Positions 10,468 through 22,739 of a stretch of 64,000 nucleotides of DNA are shown piece by piece. Each line of letters starts with the position of its first letter. Within the stretch, counting starts at the first letter, position 1. Below the pieces are notes generated by a model, which saw nothing but the letters and a program-made list of their open reading frames with translations, had not been told where the DNA came from and did not search any database. The translations under genes were made by a program, and so were the position numbers. Origin of the DNA: Galeopsis tetrahit (Eukaryota > Streptophyta > Magnoliopsida > Lamiales > Lamiaceae); NCBI GenBank assembly GCA_963675135.1, contig OY776128.1, positions 70,128,670-70,192,669 on the forward strand, in the 5' to 3' direction.

Positions 10468-10820
10468 TCTATATAAAACAAAGAAAAAATTATTGTAGAA
10501 AAACAAAATTGATAGTATTTTAATAAATTATACTTCCTCCATTTTTTAATAGTTGTCACTTTGACTTTTTAACTATTTTAAAAAGAAAATGTCATTTTGA
10601 AGAGCTGCCGTTGAAGTTGTTGCAAAGAAGATTTTAAAGAAATTTAATATTTAGGTATTTTATATCTCACTTTAGAAATCAGTTATGGAATAAATGTTAA
10701 GATCTGAAGGTAAATGTTTATTTTAAGTTGAATGTTTGGAATCTTTGGATTGATGCAATTTAAACGAACTATAAAAAAAAAGTTACGAAAGTCCCGTGCA
10801 TCTCACGGGCAAAAAACTAG
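10468..10820 (+). mobile_element. Short non-autonomous Helitron (353 bp)
   Basis: It starts with TCTATATAAAACAAAG directly after an A (10467) and ends with CTAG directly before a T (10821), the A|T target expected for Helitrons. About ten bases before the end is a strong hairpin, CCCGTG-CATCT-CACGGG (10793-10809). These are the three hallmarks of the group. It encodes nothing; no Rep/helicase is present. Part of its interior (10536-10605) resembles the end of a Stowaway MITE. Confidence 0.78.
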
Positions 10821-11131
10821 TTTTTATTTGTCTGATGGTGTAGATTTAAGATTTATGCGTGTGCTTTTCTCTAAATTTCAATTTAAAACTTCTAAGATGT
10901 AAACAATTTATATGGGCTAAGTTCATACATAACACAAAACTCTGACTTTAAATGGGACCCCGCAAGTGGACGATGGAATTGGTCCCCCAAATTAGTCGTC
11001 CTTGAACCGGATACCAAGACATAAAAAAAATATGGTCAACTGATGGACACATCAATTTTGATTGAAAAAAATAATTGAGTGATAAATTTTGACAGTGATG
11101 ATAGTGATTAAATTCAAAAAAGATAAATTTT

Positions 11132-11657
11132 AGAGACTAAAAATAATAATTTTGAACGGAAGAAAGGAGCATTATATTTATATTAGAGTTAATTCTAAAT
11201 AAATACACCACCTTTACATTTAGTCTCAGTATCAATTAAATCACGATCTTTACGATTATTGTGAAAAATCACAATCTTTCATCGTGATGCAATTAGATAC
11301 ACATTTTTTTTCTCCGATCAACAATTGATGATGAGGCCTGTGGAACTTGGCACGTCAGATTACACATATTCTTTTTTTATTTTTATAAAGTATAATCTAA
11401 TGTGGAAAAAAATGAATATTTGTAATTTGACGTGACAAGCTCCGACAAGCCACGTCATCAATTGTGGAGAAAAAAAATTTGTATCTAATTGCAACACGAT
11501 GAAAGGTTGAAATTTTTTACAATAATCGTAAAGATCGTGATTAAATTGATACCGAGACTAAAGGTGTTGTATTTATTTAGAATTAACCTTTTATATTAAA
11601 CTTTAGTGACTAAAAAGGATAATTATGAAGGGAAGGAAGGAGCATTATATTTATATT
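11132..11657. repeat. 53-bp direct repeats flanking the foldback MITE
   Basis: The segments 11132-11184 and 11605-11657 both contain GACTAAAAA followed by AAGGAGCATTATATTTATAT with scattered mismatches. They enclose the MITE at 11188-11587 and a few extra bases. Confidence 0.7.
11188..11587. mobile_element. Foldback MITE with about 130-bp inverted arms
   Basis: The left arm begins GTTAATTCTAAATAAATACA and the right arm ends with its complement at 11587. Agreement continues inward through the phrases CACGATCTTTACGATTATTG, TTTCATCGTG and TTAGATACA. Both arms together fold into one long stem with an internal loop of about 130 bp. No coding capacity. It is flanked by diverged 53-bp direct repeats (11132-11184 and 11605-11657). 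The superfamily is not clear to me. Confidence 0.8.
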
Positions 11658-11839
11658 GACAAAATTTTATATGAAATATTTCATACATGCAATATAGCTA
11701 ATTAAAGTAAATTTGAGGTTAAAATTTGTGGGTGAAATCCGAATCAATGCGAGTTAATGCAGGTCAAACTTAACTAAAATATAATTCTGAAAAAATATTA
11801 CTTTTGGCAACCCATTCAAATTTGATAACCCATATTTAC

Positions 11840-12505
11840 GGCATGATTGGTATGATGGAATGATATTAGGGTTGAATGGAATGATGATGGGAAATGAATG
11901 AAATAAGAATGGTAATTCTTATGATTGTTATTGAGAAGGAATGAACAAGATATTCCTTATATGATTCTAATCTAATGATTGGTATGCTACAATGAAATGT
12001 AAGGAATTTTTAAAATTTATTTTAAATGACTAAATTATCTTTGAGCATGTATTATTTTTAAAAAACATATAAATTAATTAAAAACTATGTAAATTTTTAA
12101 TAATTTCGTAAAATTTAAAATTTCTATGGAGTATTATTTTTTACATATTCTTCTATGTAAATTATTTAATATTTATTATAAAGTTAATTATTTTTTAACT
12201 TCAAATTATAATTAGTCGTTGTTAAATAATTTCAATTAATAAGTAAATCAACTACAATTTTTTTATGATAAGTAAAGTAAATCATTAAAATAATTAGAGT
12301 TGAGGATAATTATGCAAACTTAAAAAAATTAATGAATATAAATTAGTTAAAATAATTAAAAATATTCATAAAAATAACATTTCATCAAGGAATTGAATAA
12401 ATAAAAGGGAGAGGAAAGGAATCACTATTTTTAAATTTTTAGAAATAATCATTCCATATAGAATAAGTAGTATTAAATACAATAAAACTTACCAATTATA
12501 GGATT
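11840..12505. mobile_element. Degenerate Harbinger-like element
   Basis: The left end reads GGCATGATTGGTATGATGGAATG, cut here to its first part GGCATGATTGGTATGATGG, and closely matches the end of the well-bounded element at 36043. The interior has the same GGAATGA/TCATTCC words. The right end (ACTTACCAATTATAGG near 12488-12503) is a poor match to the expected inverted repeat, so the border is approximate. No coding capacity. Confidence 0.5.
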
Positions 12506-13421
12506 ATGAATATAATTAAGAATGCACATTTCATTCCTACTTCATTCCTTCGTAATGAGTGATCAAATCTGAAAAGAGTTAAACTTCGGTGACCAATAGT
12601 GATATTTTCCCTATATTTCTTCCTTTTCAATTATTGTTTTACTATATTACAAAAACTATGTTACTACATAAATATAATATTGTCACTACAAGGTCAAAAG
12701 TGTATTACTACAAGTTTAAAAATATTCTGAACACTTAATTTTTTGTACAAATTTGCCATAATTTTTTTGACATATAGAAGTACGGAGTACATTTTTTGTC
12801 TTGTAAATTTGTAATCATAATATTTTGATCTTGTAAATTTGTAATGATAATATTTTGATCTTGTAGTAACAATATACATATTGATCATGTAGTAACTCAC
12901 CTACTTACTTTGTGAGCAATCCGAATCTGAACTTTTAACCCGTATTTTTTTTTTTTTAATTAGACATATTTCATATAAGTGTTGCTCATTTATGTTTATG
13001 TATTTTAGTAAAAAAAATAATTTGATGGGTTTTGCAAGAAAATCTTGTTACTTACTACGTCCAAAACTTAATAAATCTAATTTATATTTTGATTTGGCTA
13101 AACTTAATATATATGTCTTAAAATAAAAATACTATTTTTATCCCCCATCCTTTTATTCACTTATTTAATTTTTTTTATGCAATTATTATCGGCACAATCA
13201 CTTTATTAATGGATAGATTTTACAATACTCCATAATACTATTCAATCTATCTATTTTATTTTGATAAAAAACCAACATTCTTTAAAACATTAGCCAAAGA
13301 AATCACTCTTATTAAATAGAGAGATTAAGATTAATTATTATGCTTTTTTTTTTAATAGTTATTTTTCATTTATTCTTCTTTCTTTCGAAGTCTTTGGAGG
13401 CCTTTTTCGATGTACTCCCTC
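12506..13421. other. AT-rich spacer with a short tandem repeat
   Basis: No gene recognised. At 12798-12885 a unit of about 33 bp (TTGTAAATTTGTAATNATAA plus TATTTTGATC) is repeated two to three times. The spacer ends in TACTCCCTC (13413-13421), the terminus of a Stowaway-type MITE into which the copia element inserted. Confidence 0.6.
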
Positions 13422-15076
13422 TGTTGGTCCTGAAAGGAGTAGATAACAAGTGTATGGGGGGGGGGGAATACACTTGTATGGGAATTCTTTTCAAACTTGA
13501 TCAAACCAGAGCTCAGCAAGGTTGTCTTGGACAACTCTGCTGAAGAAGATTAACTCTTCTAAGATAATCAATCTACTAAGTACTATTGAGTACTTAGTTG
13601 AATAACTATCTAGGGGAGTTATGTGTGCGGAATAGTGGTAGCCCTTTTAGCTTAAACTCCTTTAATATCTGAAATCACTTAGTCAATGTAACACAGTCCA
13701 GTTTTCAGGGAACTTGTCCAAATAGGTTTTTGCACAGTCTTTGAATGTTTATCCTTGAAAGATCAGTTTTGTGTGCAGTGTTGATGTATTGTAAATACTT
13801 GAAATGTAAATCAACACAAGAGTTTATAGTGGTTCAGAGACTCAAGCTCCTACATCCACTTTCCCTAATTTAACAGGATAATTCCTTCACTCTTGGAATT
13901 AACTTGTTTTATAGTGCTAAGGTGCACTTGATCAAGAACACCACTCTTGGTGAATTGATCCCTAGGATGTCTAGAGTCCTAGTACCCTCTTCTCAACTCA
14001 GAACTGAACTGTTCTTCTCTCAACAGTCAGCTCCTACCACTTCTGCTACTACAACCTTCTCACTTTCACTCTTGAAAGATATGAGGATTGAAGTAAGGTT
14101 CCAACTAATGAGATATCCTTTACAATGAAGATCAGTGTATAAGGATAGGATATCTCTCTAAGCTTGTGTATGGATATACAATGTAGTACAGCTTAGATGA
14201 AGTGTTTGAAGACTAAGATAGTCTTTGAAAGCTTTGAAAGCACTCTAGCTTGTAAGAACTTAAGGTTGGATGTGCTTTGTTGAGGTTCTAGTTGGATGCT
14301 TTCAAATGGTCTTCACACTTCTGTATTTATAGACAAATGAAGGATTTGCCCGTTGGAGAGGCAGCCTCCAATGTCCATAAATGTCTTCTTTCAGTTCTTC
14401 AACTTTGAAGACAGTTTCTTGATAGTGACATGTCCTCATTTGGGAAATAAACGGCTGTAAGAGCTTTGTCTTCATTCTGCAGCACTCTTCCCAATATCTG
14501 ACTTTCAGATTCTCTTGTTAGAACTTGGACATCACTTCTGAAGGTTGTTCCAATGATAGGACAACATTCCTCAACATTTGGACAACACTCCTTATCACTA
14601 TCAGCAGTCTTGCTTATCAGCAAGGTTGGCTTGCTCTTCTTCAGATGACTTGGCTCTTTCCCTTTATTTCTCTTTAAGATGATCTTAGCTTGTTTCTTTG
14701 AAGATCTTTAGGGTGTGGTTGTCTCTTTCTCTTCAGCATAGTTGACCTCAGGCTTTCAGAGCACTTGATCTTGATTAAATTGAGCTGAGACAACTCTTCT
14801 GGACAACTCTTCTGATCAGCATACTTGTCTTTCAGCAGACTTGATCATGATTCCAGAGTTTGAGCCTTGAGGGGACTTGTTCTTGATGTACTTCAAAGTA
14901 TATGTTCCCCCTCAAATTGTGCATCTAATCATCTAAGAGCTACCTAACATATTAGCTCCTCATCTAGCCTTTATACTATATGTTCTAACATGTCTAGAGC
15001 ATATTCAATCATAACTTAGGCATGTCTCAGGGGGTTTTGGTATTTAATCAAAACATAACTCATTTTATTCCCAACA
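13422..15076 (-). repeat. 3' LTR of the copia element
   Basis: It begins TGTTGGTCCTGAAAGG (plus strand) and ends TATTCCCAACA. It differs from the right LTR by an 11- versus 8-base G run near its start, one small indel near 13640 and about nine substitutions. Short open frames inside it are not genes. Confidence 0.95.
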
Positions 15077-15090
15077 ATTTCCCCCTTTTT
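15077..15090 (-). other. Polypurine tract of the copia element
   Basis: On the minus strand AAAAAGGGGGAAAT directly abuts the 3' LTR, the expected place for second-strand priming. The 15091-15626 stretch between it and the extra ORF is untranslated. It is rich in the words CAGAGCA and TCAGAGC and holds no gene. Confidence 0.85.
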
Positions 15091-15626
15091 GATGATGCCA
15101 AAACCTATACAGCTTGTGCAAAAGTGACTTAGCTACACCTATTACATTAATCTTCAGAAGACATGACTAAGGTCAGTTATCCTGAAAAGCAATGTGTTAG
15201 TGTATTCACCATTCATGTTGCACATAGGTTTCATAGATAGTTATAGAGAGATGAGTGTTTCTTGATTCAAAATGAGTTCAACTATCATTCAAAAAAAAAC
15301 ATTACAAGCATGTTGATAGTTGAATTTAACATATCAGAGCATGAATCATCAATACTAAATACATCAGAGTATTTCTTTCTAACAGTTAAACACATATACA
15401 AGATTTTTCAGTATCAGAGCATAACCTTGTATCAGAGCACCAATCTTATATCAGAACAAATATTAACACTTCAAGACATGTACAAGATTTTCAACATCAG
15501 AGCACAGAGCTTGTATCAGAGCAATCCATATCAAGTCAGAGCAAACAGATTAGCACACCACTTCAGCAAACTTGACCAATTTTCAGCATAGTTGATCAAT
15601 TAAGATAGGTCAGAAGACTTAGCCAT

Positions 15627-18600
15627 TTAGAGATCATCCTCTCGAGGTGGCACCATCCCATACTGTGCCCACACTCTCCTCTTCAAGGCCATGGCTTCTT
15701 GATTGGTTCCCTTAGGACCAAGAACCATCTTGTTCAGCTTGAGGATCTCAGTGAATTCTCTCAGAATCCTTGATTGATCAATCCATCCATCAAGCTTTGG
15801 AGGTAAGTATATGATTGGCTTGGGAGCTGTGAGTTCAAAACTTGCAATATCAGCAGCTGCAAGCAATTGTTGATAGAGTTCTCTGTAGTACTCAATCATG
15901 AACTCAGCAAAATTGATGTTGGCATCTCTTCCATTCCATCTGTCAATGACATACTGATCATAGACAAACTCCCTTTTTGCTTCCTCCCATGAGTCATTCA
16001 GCTGAATTGGTACCCATTTATCCAAGTGAGGATATTTGGTGTCCATTGGGATCAATAGCTGTGGCTTCATCTTGTTGTAAGTTGCTCTCTTCCTTCTTGG
16101 CTTCTGGAAGTCTGTTCTTCTCTTATCTCTTGCTCTGTTGGCCTCTTCCATCAAGTCCATTTTCTCTTGGGCCCTCATCATGGCCAGTTTCTGTTGTGTT
16201 TCAGGGTCTTTGCCATACCCTTCATGAAACAGCTTTGATGGATCATTGAGTACCACAATCTTTGTCTTCTTTGGTCCAGGTCCAAAGCCTTCTTCATATA
16301 AGATTTCCACATCTTCAGTGACTTTGGTACTTTCAGTGGACTTAGTCTCAGTAGACTTGTCTTTTTCAGCATTCTTGGGCTCTTCAGCTGTTTTGGCCTT
16401 CTTTGAGATAGGCTCATCATCAGTAACTCTGAATTCAGGTGGAAGATCAAGGTTATTTGGAAAGTCAGTGAATTTCTCAACTTGTCTCTTCTTTCCTTGG
16501 GCCTTCTTGATCTTTCCTCTAGTTTGGACACCTTCAGCATCCTTGTCCAAACCAGATACTTCACCACCTGGTCTTTGTTGTAGCCTCACTTTTTCTTCTT
16601 GAGCTGAGGCCATAGAGTTCTTCAATGCCAGTGCTAACTGCTCCTCTTCATCCAATTCTTCCAAGTTCAGCACTGCAGGCTCTTTTCCCTTTCCTACAGG
16701 GGTTTTGTCCTTCCCTTTCACTGGACTCCCAATCACTAAGGTACCTTTTGCCCTTGCTCTTTCCCTTTCCCCCTTTTTGGCAGCATCAAAACATTCTGGC
16801 TTCAGTTCACTCATAGTGGATGCCAATAAGGACTGGGCTTGGGTTAGAGACTTCATCTCCTCCAACAGATATACATTCTCATCATGTATATTTTGCATCC
16901 TGTCACTGCTTAAGCTAAGAAAGGCAAGAACATGCTTCATTTTCTGTTGAACAACCTCCTCCATGGTTGCCTTAAGAGATGCATCCAATTGGGCTTTCAG
17001 GAGCTCAGTGAGGTTGGCCACTGCACCTCCAGCAATGTTGGCCAGCACTTCTTGGGAAAACTTTTCTGAGGCTGCTTTGACCATAGCTAGCCTTTGCTCT
17101 TCAGCTCTTCTCTTCTGCAAGGCTGTCTTCTTGCCAAGAGCTTGCTTGATTGTCAATCTGATAGCTTGAACATTTGCATTATGATTGTCTCTTAGCCTTT
17201 TTTGATCCTTCTTGACCTCCTTTGAGATGTTTTCCATACTGACTTTGGCTTTGTGAACTTCAGTAGAGATGGTTTGAAGACAAGATTCTACTCCTTCAAT
17301 TCTTGCTTCCAATGTGGGTAGCACCACATCTTCAGAGCCAGTCAGTCTCATTTCAACAGAAGCTAGAGTTCTTCCATGCTCATCTAATGCTCCAGAAGTT
17401 TCTTCATGAGCTGTTTGAACTTGTTGAGCCAAGGAATCCAACTTCTCTGATTGCATCCCAAGCAAGGCTTGTGCTGATCCGGTGTCAACTTGGATGGGAG
17501 CATCTGTCAAGAGATCTTCTGCAAATGTTTGATCAAAGCTTATCCCTGCAATATCAGACAAATCAAAAGCATCAGTGAAAACACACTTATCTCCCTCATT
17601 TTCTTTTTCATAAGACTCTGATACATCAGCAGTCTTCTCCTCATTTTCAACTATTTCTTTTCTTCCTTCAATAAAAGTTTCCTCACTTAAAGACACAGGC
17701 CTCCTCTCATCAAGGGATTCTTGAAGTTCAGATTTGACTTCAAGAATAGCCTGTCCTTCCTCACTTATACCACCCTCATATGTTGGTACACTCACAATCT
17801 TAGTAATAACTACCTCTCTTTCATCCATAACTCCCTCTGATTTTTCAAATCTACTTTCTTTTTCAACTCCTTCTCCTAAACCTGCAGCATCTCCACCTTC
17901 AGCAAGGTTCAAAGATGGCAGTTGTGGGGAGATCACAGTGCTCATATCAACAGCCACTGAGTCATCCTGAATGATTAAGGGCTGATCAGTGTCCAACTCT
18001 TCTGACACTGAATAGGCCTTAATCAAACTAGCCTCTAGAGAAGGAACCTCCACATCTTTAGGCTGTGCCTTGGGTTCAGAAGAACCTTCTTTGGCAGATG
18101 TGTCCTTGGTTGTGTTACCATCTTTGGTCAACACCTCTGAGATGACAGAGCCTTTCCTATGATAGGTTCTAGGGGGGTTGGAAAGTCTTTCAGAGACAGG
18201 AGGCTTAAGGAGATTGGCTTGAGGGGTTTCAGGAGGGTTTGGTTTAGAGGGGTTTGAGGGATCATCTGGGGAGTCATCATCATTGGAGCTGCTTTCAGGG
18301 TGTTTGATGCCCTTAGCTTTCCTTTCCCTCTCCTCATTGATCTTGTCATCCACCAACTTTGCAAATACTTCCTCATCAGTGAGGAATCTTGTCTTTGAAA
18401 CTCCAGCAAAGTGTAACAATATGTTCTCCTCCACTTGCCACCAGTTTGCACCCTTATCTTGGATGACTTGTGATATTTCCATCAAGGATTTATCTTTTAC
18501 ATCAACAAGCATCCTTAGATCATGAAAGGCCTTCTGAATTCTTGGAAATTCAGCAAGTTGTGGATACAAACTGTCCACAGTAGCCTTGGCTCCTCCTCTG

Positions 18601-20354
18601 AGCATACTTTCATAAGTATACTCCTCCTCATCTCCACTTGAATGGGGACTTTGGGTTATAGGGGAGTTGGCTCTGGGTTCTCCTAATGCGGCTTCAGGCA
18701 GATTAAGTTCAGGAATGTTGGCTTCAGATGGGTTGGGTGAAGGATCTTCAGTTGCTTTTGAGAGCAATGGATCTGAAGGGGCTTTACTCAGGGGGGTTGG
18801 CTCAAAAAGTGCAGCTTCTAATTGCTTTGAGTAATTGAGCATAGATGAGTCAAGGGGAGATTGTAATCTTGTCTCATCTACAGCTATGTCAGCTAGCACA
18901 TCTATCATACTTCTCTGCACACTTCCCTCAGGAGAGTATCTCTTTGTGAGATTTATGGGAGTGATAGGTTGATTGGTTGGGGTTATATGGGTTTCAGGGG
19001 AGTTGGGCTCAGGATTCTGAATTTCAGGGATGTTGGCCTCCATTGGTTGACCTTCAGGGACCCTGGATTCTGGAGTTCCAGAACCAGATGAGTTGGTCCT
19101 TGACTTTGATTTGGTCCTGATTTCAGCTCTACTCTCTCTTAGAGCAAGTTGTAGAGACCTTTCTTCCTGAAGCTCCAACACCTTGTCAGTAGGCTTGACC
19201 CTTCTCTTGCTAGCCCTACTGCTTCCACTCCCTTCCTCATCCTTCTCAGGGACAACCTCCCTGATCCTTTTATCACCCCTAGACTTTTGTCTAGTCTCAT
19301 TGTATTTTTACCTTAATTCTTCTGAGTGATCACATGGCACTTGTACACCTTCTCTAGCAACTTCTTCAATCTCAGTTGAAGCATCTGAGTTCTCTTCTGA
19401 GATAATCTGAGACATTTTCCTTGTCTTCACCACTCTTGCTTTAGTCCTCTTCTTCATCTTTGGCTTCTCCTCCACCTTTGCTTCAGCAGGCTTGGCCATT
19501 AACATCCTCCTTTGCTCAGTTTTCTTGCTGAGCTTCCTGAATAGAATCTTTTGAGCTGGGAGAGGCTTTGCAAAGGTTTGCATTTGGGAGTAGTGGGAAA
19601 ATCTCTCAATCAACAAGCTTGCCCTAGTGCAATACTTGAGTTTCCCTTCTAGCACAACCTTATTGTGAGATTTCACTTTGAATTTTGCCTTTTCCTTCAT
19701 CATCTCAGACATGATGAAGGTCCTCCAATCAAACTTGATTCCTTTATCACTGGCATCAATGACTGCAGCCATGATTCTGATTCTTGGATGGCTGACCTGC
19801 TCCAAGCTTCCAGTATTACTCAAGAGACTTTTAGCTACTACCTCAAAGAGGTTGAGAAATTATGGCTTGAGAGTCTTTTTGTTTTGAGTTGAGGAGAGAG
19901 GGCCTGGTGTCAATAGCCATTCTTGAGCTATTTCTTCTTCATGACCAGTGCCATAGATTTCTGGATTCCTTCCCTCAGAAGGCAATCCAAAAGCTCCTTC
20001 AAGATCTTCTGAAGAGAATTTCACTCTATGAAATCTTTCTTCCTCTTCTCCTTCAGCAACATATGACAGTCTGGTGGAAACTTCACCATCTTCAGGCTTG
20101 CCCCTCCATTTGAGAAAGGCAAAGAATTCAGCCATGTAGCTTTCCAAGCAGGAGCTTGGTCTTTCTTCCAAAAACTTTTGAAGACCAGCCCTTCTCAACC
20201 ATCTCAGGGTTGGAGTAATCTCAGAATCTTCACTTTCAAAGGAGATTATGGGTTCAAAATGAAGATTGTTTTTGTTGCTTAGGTATCCAAAATCAAGGTC
20301 TAGAGCCTTGTTGGAAAAATCTATTATCATCTCTGGTCTAATTTTGGGGGCCAT
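15627..20354 (-). pseudogene. Long extra ORF downstream of pol (SIRE extra ORF), about 1576 codons with two in-frame stops
   Basis: Three open stretches (20354-19860, 19823-19308 and 19181-15627) are in the same frame and are separated only by TAA at 19860-19862 and at 19308-19310. The N-terminal part (MAPKIRPEMIIDF; FFAFLKWRGKPEDGEVS; KFSSEDLEGAFGLPSEG) and the next part (SHPRIRIMAAVIDASDKG) resemble plant retrotransposon accessory domains. The middle is Pro/Ser/Glu-rich with recurring NIPE, NSPE and NLPE words, followed by a long predicted coiled coil (around SEKLDSLAQQVQTAHEE to EVVQQKMKHVLAFL) and Lys/Arg-rich segments. The C-terminus is globular-looking (LIPMDTKYPHLDKWVP). I see no signal peptide or membrane segment, so an envelope role, often proposed for SIRE ORFs, is not supported. 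Function unknown. Confidence 0.72.
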
Positions 20355-21056
20355 TGAAGATTGCAGAGAAGAAGTTTAGAGAGTTTAGGGAGAGTTTGAA
20401 GAGAATAGGTTAGGGTTTCGAATGCTTGGGAAAGAAGAGTGTGTGGGGAGTTCTTAAGACTTGAGAATATTCTAAAAAGAATGTTTGTCAATGAGTTGGT
20501 GAGTTTTGTGTATTTTCAACCGTTGTCAAATATGGAAAGATACACTTGGACGGCCAGGATGAATTTCAGGGGAGTTGGCCAGTTTTGATCCAATGGTTAA
20601 AAACCAATGTAACAGTGACTTGTTGGTTTTATTCAAAACGTGGAAGGTATTTAATATTAGTTAATGGTTGGGGAGTTTTCGAGATAGATCATGGTTTGAA
20701 AAGGTGTAATGCAAACAAGAGTTAAATCTTGGCATTTAATGCATGGAAAGCGACCTTTTGGGTGGGGGATAAATTAAATCCCACAGAAATGATATCTGTA
20801 GTTGGGACATGTATCAAGGTAGGCAATGATTACCCAAAATAGGTGCTTATCAAACCAAGGAAATAGTTTGATAGCCAAGACAACTTATCTGACCCCACTT
20901 GGACAAGTGTCCTGAAGAGATGTGGATAATGGTCCTGAATTTCAATGGACAAGTGTCCTGAATAATTTCAGCCATCTCTTCTGATATTCAGTAGACTTGA
21001 TCAAGTCTGCTGAGAACCTTCTCAGTTTCCATATATCCATTAACTTTTCATGAGAT
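20355..21056. other. Spacer between copia pol and the extra ORF
   Basis: No coding sequence seen. It contains the near-perfect 26-bp palindrome at 20988-21013, made of two inverted copies of the TCAGNAGASTTG motif, 44 bases past the pol stop. A promoter or splice acceptor for the extra ORF might lie here, but I see no decisive signal. Confidence 0.6.
20988..21013. repeat. 26-bp near-palindrome of the dispersed copia motif
   Basis: Two copies of the motif TCAGNAGASTTG face each other around a central GATC, with one mismatched pair. A second such palindrome is at 24637-24661 (25 bp), and a shorter one is at 25957-25978, both inside gag. Confidence 0.85.
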
Positions 21057-22739
21057 TTACTTGTCCAACTTCCCTGGATCAAGTAATCCCAACTCTGCTG
21101 ATAGCTCCAGAAATCTTGCCTCTGCAAGTGGCTTAGTTAGAATATCAGCTTTTTGATGATCAGTGTGGATCTTGACCAACTTTATGTCCTTCTTCTCCAC
21201 ATGGTCTCTAATGAAGTGATGCTTGATGTCCACATGCTTGCATCTTGTGTGCAATACAGGATTCTATGATATAGCAATGGCACTATTGTTATCACAAAAT
21301 ATTGGCACTTCAGTAGAGTTGACTTTGTAGTCTTTCAGTTGTTGTCTCAGCCAAAGGATTTGAGCACAACAACTTCCAGCTGCAACATATTCAGCTTCAA
21401 TGGTGGAAGTAGCCATTGTGTTCTGCTTCTTGGAGAACCAAGATATAAGCTTGTTGCCCAAGAATTGACAAGTCCCTGAAGTGGACTTTCTGTCAATTTT
21501 ACAACCTCCATAGTCAACATCTGAGTAGCCAGTTAACTCAATGTTGTCATCAGCAGGGTACCAAAGGCCTAGATTTTCAGTGCCTTTGAGATACCTCAAA
21601 ATCCTCTTTGCAGCCTCAAGATGGCTTTTCTTAGGATTTGCTTGGAACCTTGCACAAACACCTACTGCAAAGGTGATGTCAGGTCTGCTGGCAGTGAGAT
21701 AGAGGAGTGAACCAATTATTCCTCTATACTCAGTAGAGTTGGTTGGAATACCACTCTCATCAGGATCCATCTTCCAATTTGTGTTCATTGGGATCCTTAC
21801 TGGCTTGCTAGTTGTACACCCAAACTTCTTGATCATTTCTCTGGTGTACTTAGCTTGGTTGATGAAGATTCCTTCTTTTGATTGCTTGACTTGAAGACCC
21901 AAAAAGAAGTTCATCAACCCCATCATGGACATCTCAAACTTGCTTTGCATTAGCTTTGAGAATTTCTCACACAGCTTCTCATTGGGGGATCCAAATATTA
22001 TGTCATCCACATAAATTTGGACAAGCAAGATGTCCTCTCCTTCAGGTATTCTGAAAAGAGTTCTGTCCACAGTTCCCTTGGTGAATCCATGATCCAAGAG
22101 AAATTGTGACAGTGTATCATACCAAGCCCTAGGGGCTTGCTTGAGTCCATATAGAGCTTTCTTGAGTCTGTAAACTTGGTTTCCAACCTCAAAACCTGGT
22201 GGTTGCTCTACATAGACTTCTTCCTTCAAGACTCCATTCAGAAAGGCACTCTTGACATCCATTTGGTATACTTTGAACCTTTTGTGGGCTGCATAGGCTA
22301 GAAAGAGCCTTATTGCTTCTAGCCTTGCCACAGGTGCAAATGTCTCATCATAGTCAATGCCTTCATGTTGGCAATAGCCTTTTGCCACAAGTCTTGCTTT
22401 GTTTCTGACAATCACATCATTTTCATTTTTCTTGTTCTTGAACACCCACTTTGTTCCAATAACATCTTGATGTGAAGGCCTATCCACCAGCTCCCATACT
22501 TCATTTCTGGTGAATTGATTCAGTTCTTCCTGCATGGCTGTGATCCAATTGGCATCTTGAAGTGCTTCCACAATATCACTTGGTTCTTGCTCTGACAAGA
22601 AACAACAGAAAAGAGCACTTTCACCATGAAATCTTCTGGTTTTGACTCCAATACTTGGGTCACCAAGTATTAGATCAGTAGGATGGTCTGATAACCAAGT
22701 CCTTCTTTTTCTGATCTCTTCAGTAGAGTTGTCCTCTAC
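21057..22739 (-). pseudogene. Copia reverse transcriptase and RNase H
   Basis: RT starts with DANWITAMQEELNQF and EVWELVDRP and has the polymerase aspartates in LVQIYVDDIIFGS. RNase H carries GYSDVDYGGCKIDRKSTSG, then EAEYVAAGSCCAQILWLRQ, FCDNNSAIAIS and the final HIRDHVEKKDI-type region ending LLDPGKLDK. Two breaks are in frame: a TAA (22740-22742) separates it from integrase, and a TAG (21264-21266) sits where a Gln is usual just after SAIAIS. It would copy the element RNA into DNA. As written, RT itself (22598-21264) is intact. Confidence 0.9.

Noticed and set aside
13904..14128. 74-codon frame inside the copia LTR (also at 27537-27761) and the opposite-strand frame at 14399-14623
   Set aside because: Present in both LTRs only because the LTRs are copies; no coding similarity, and LTRs are not expected to encode protein.
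15977..18525. Many plus-strand frames opposite the long extra ORF of the copia element
   Set aside because: Shadows of the minus-strand coding frame with no recognisable domain.
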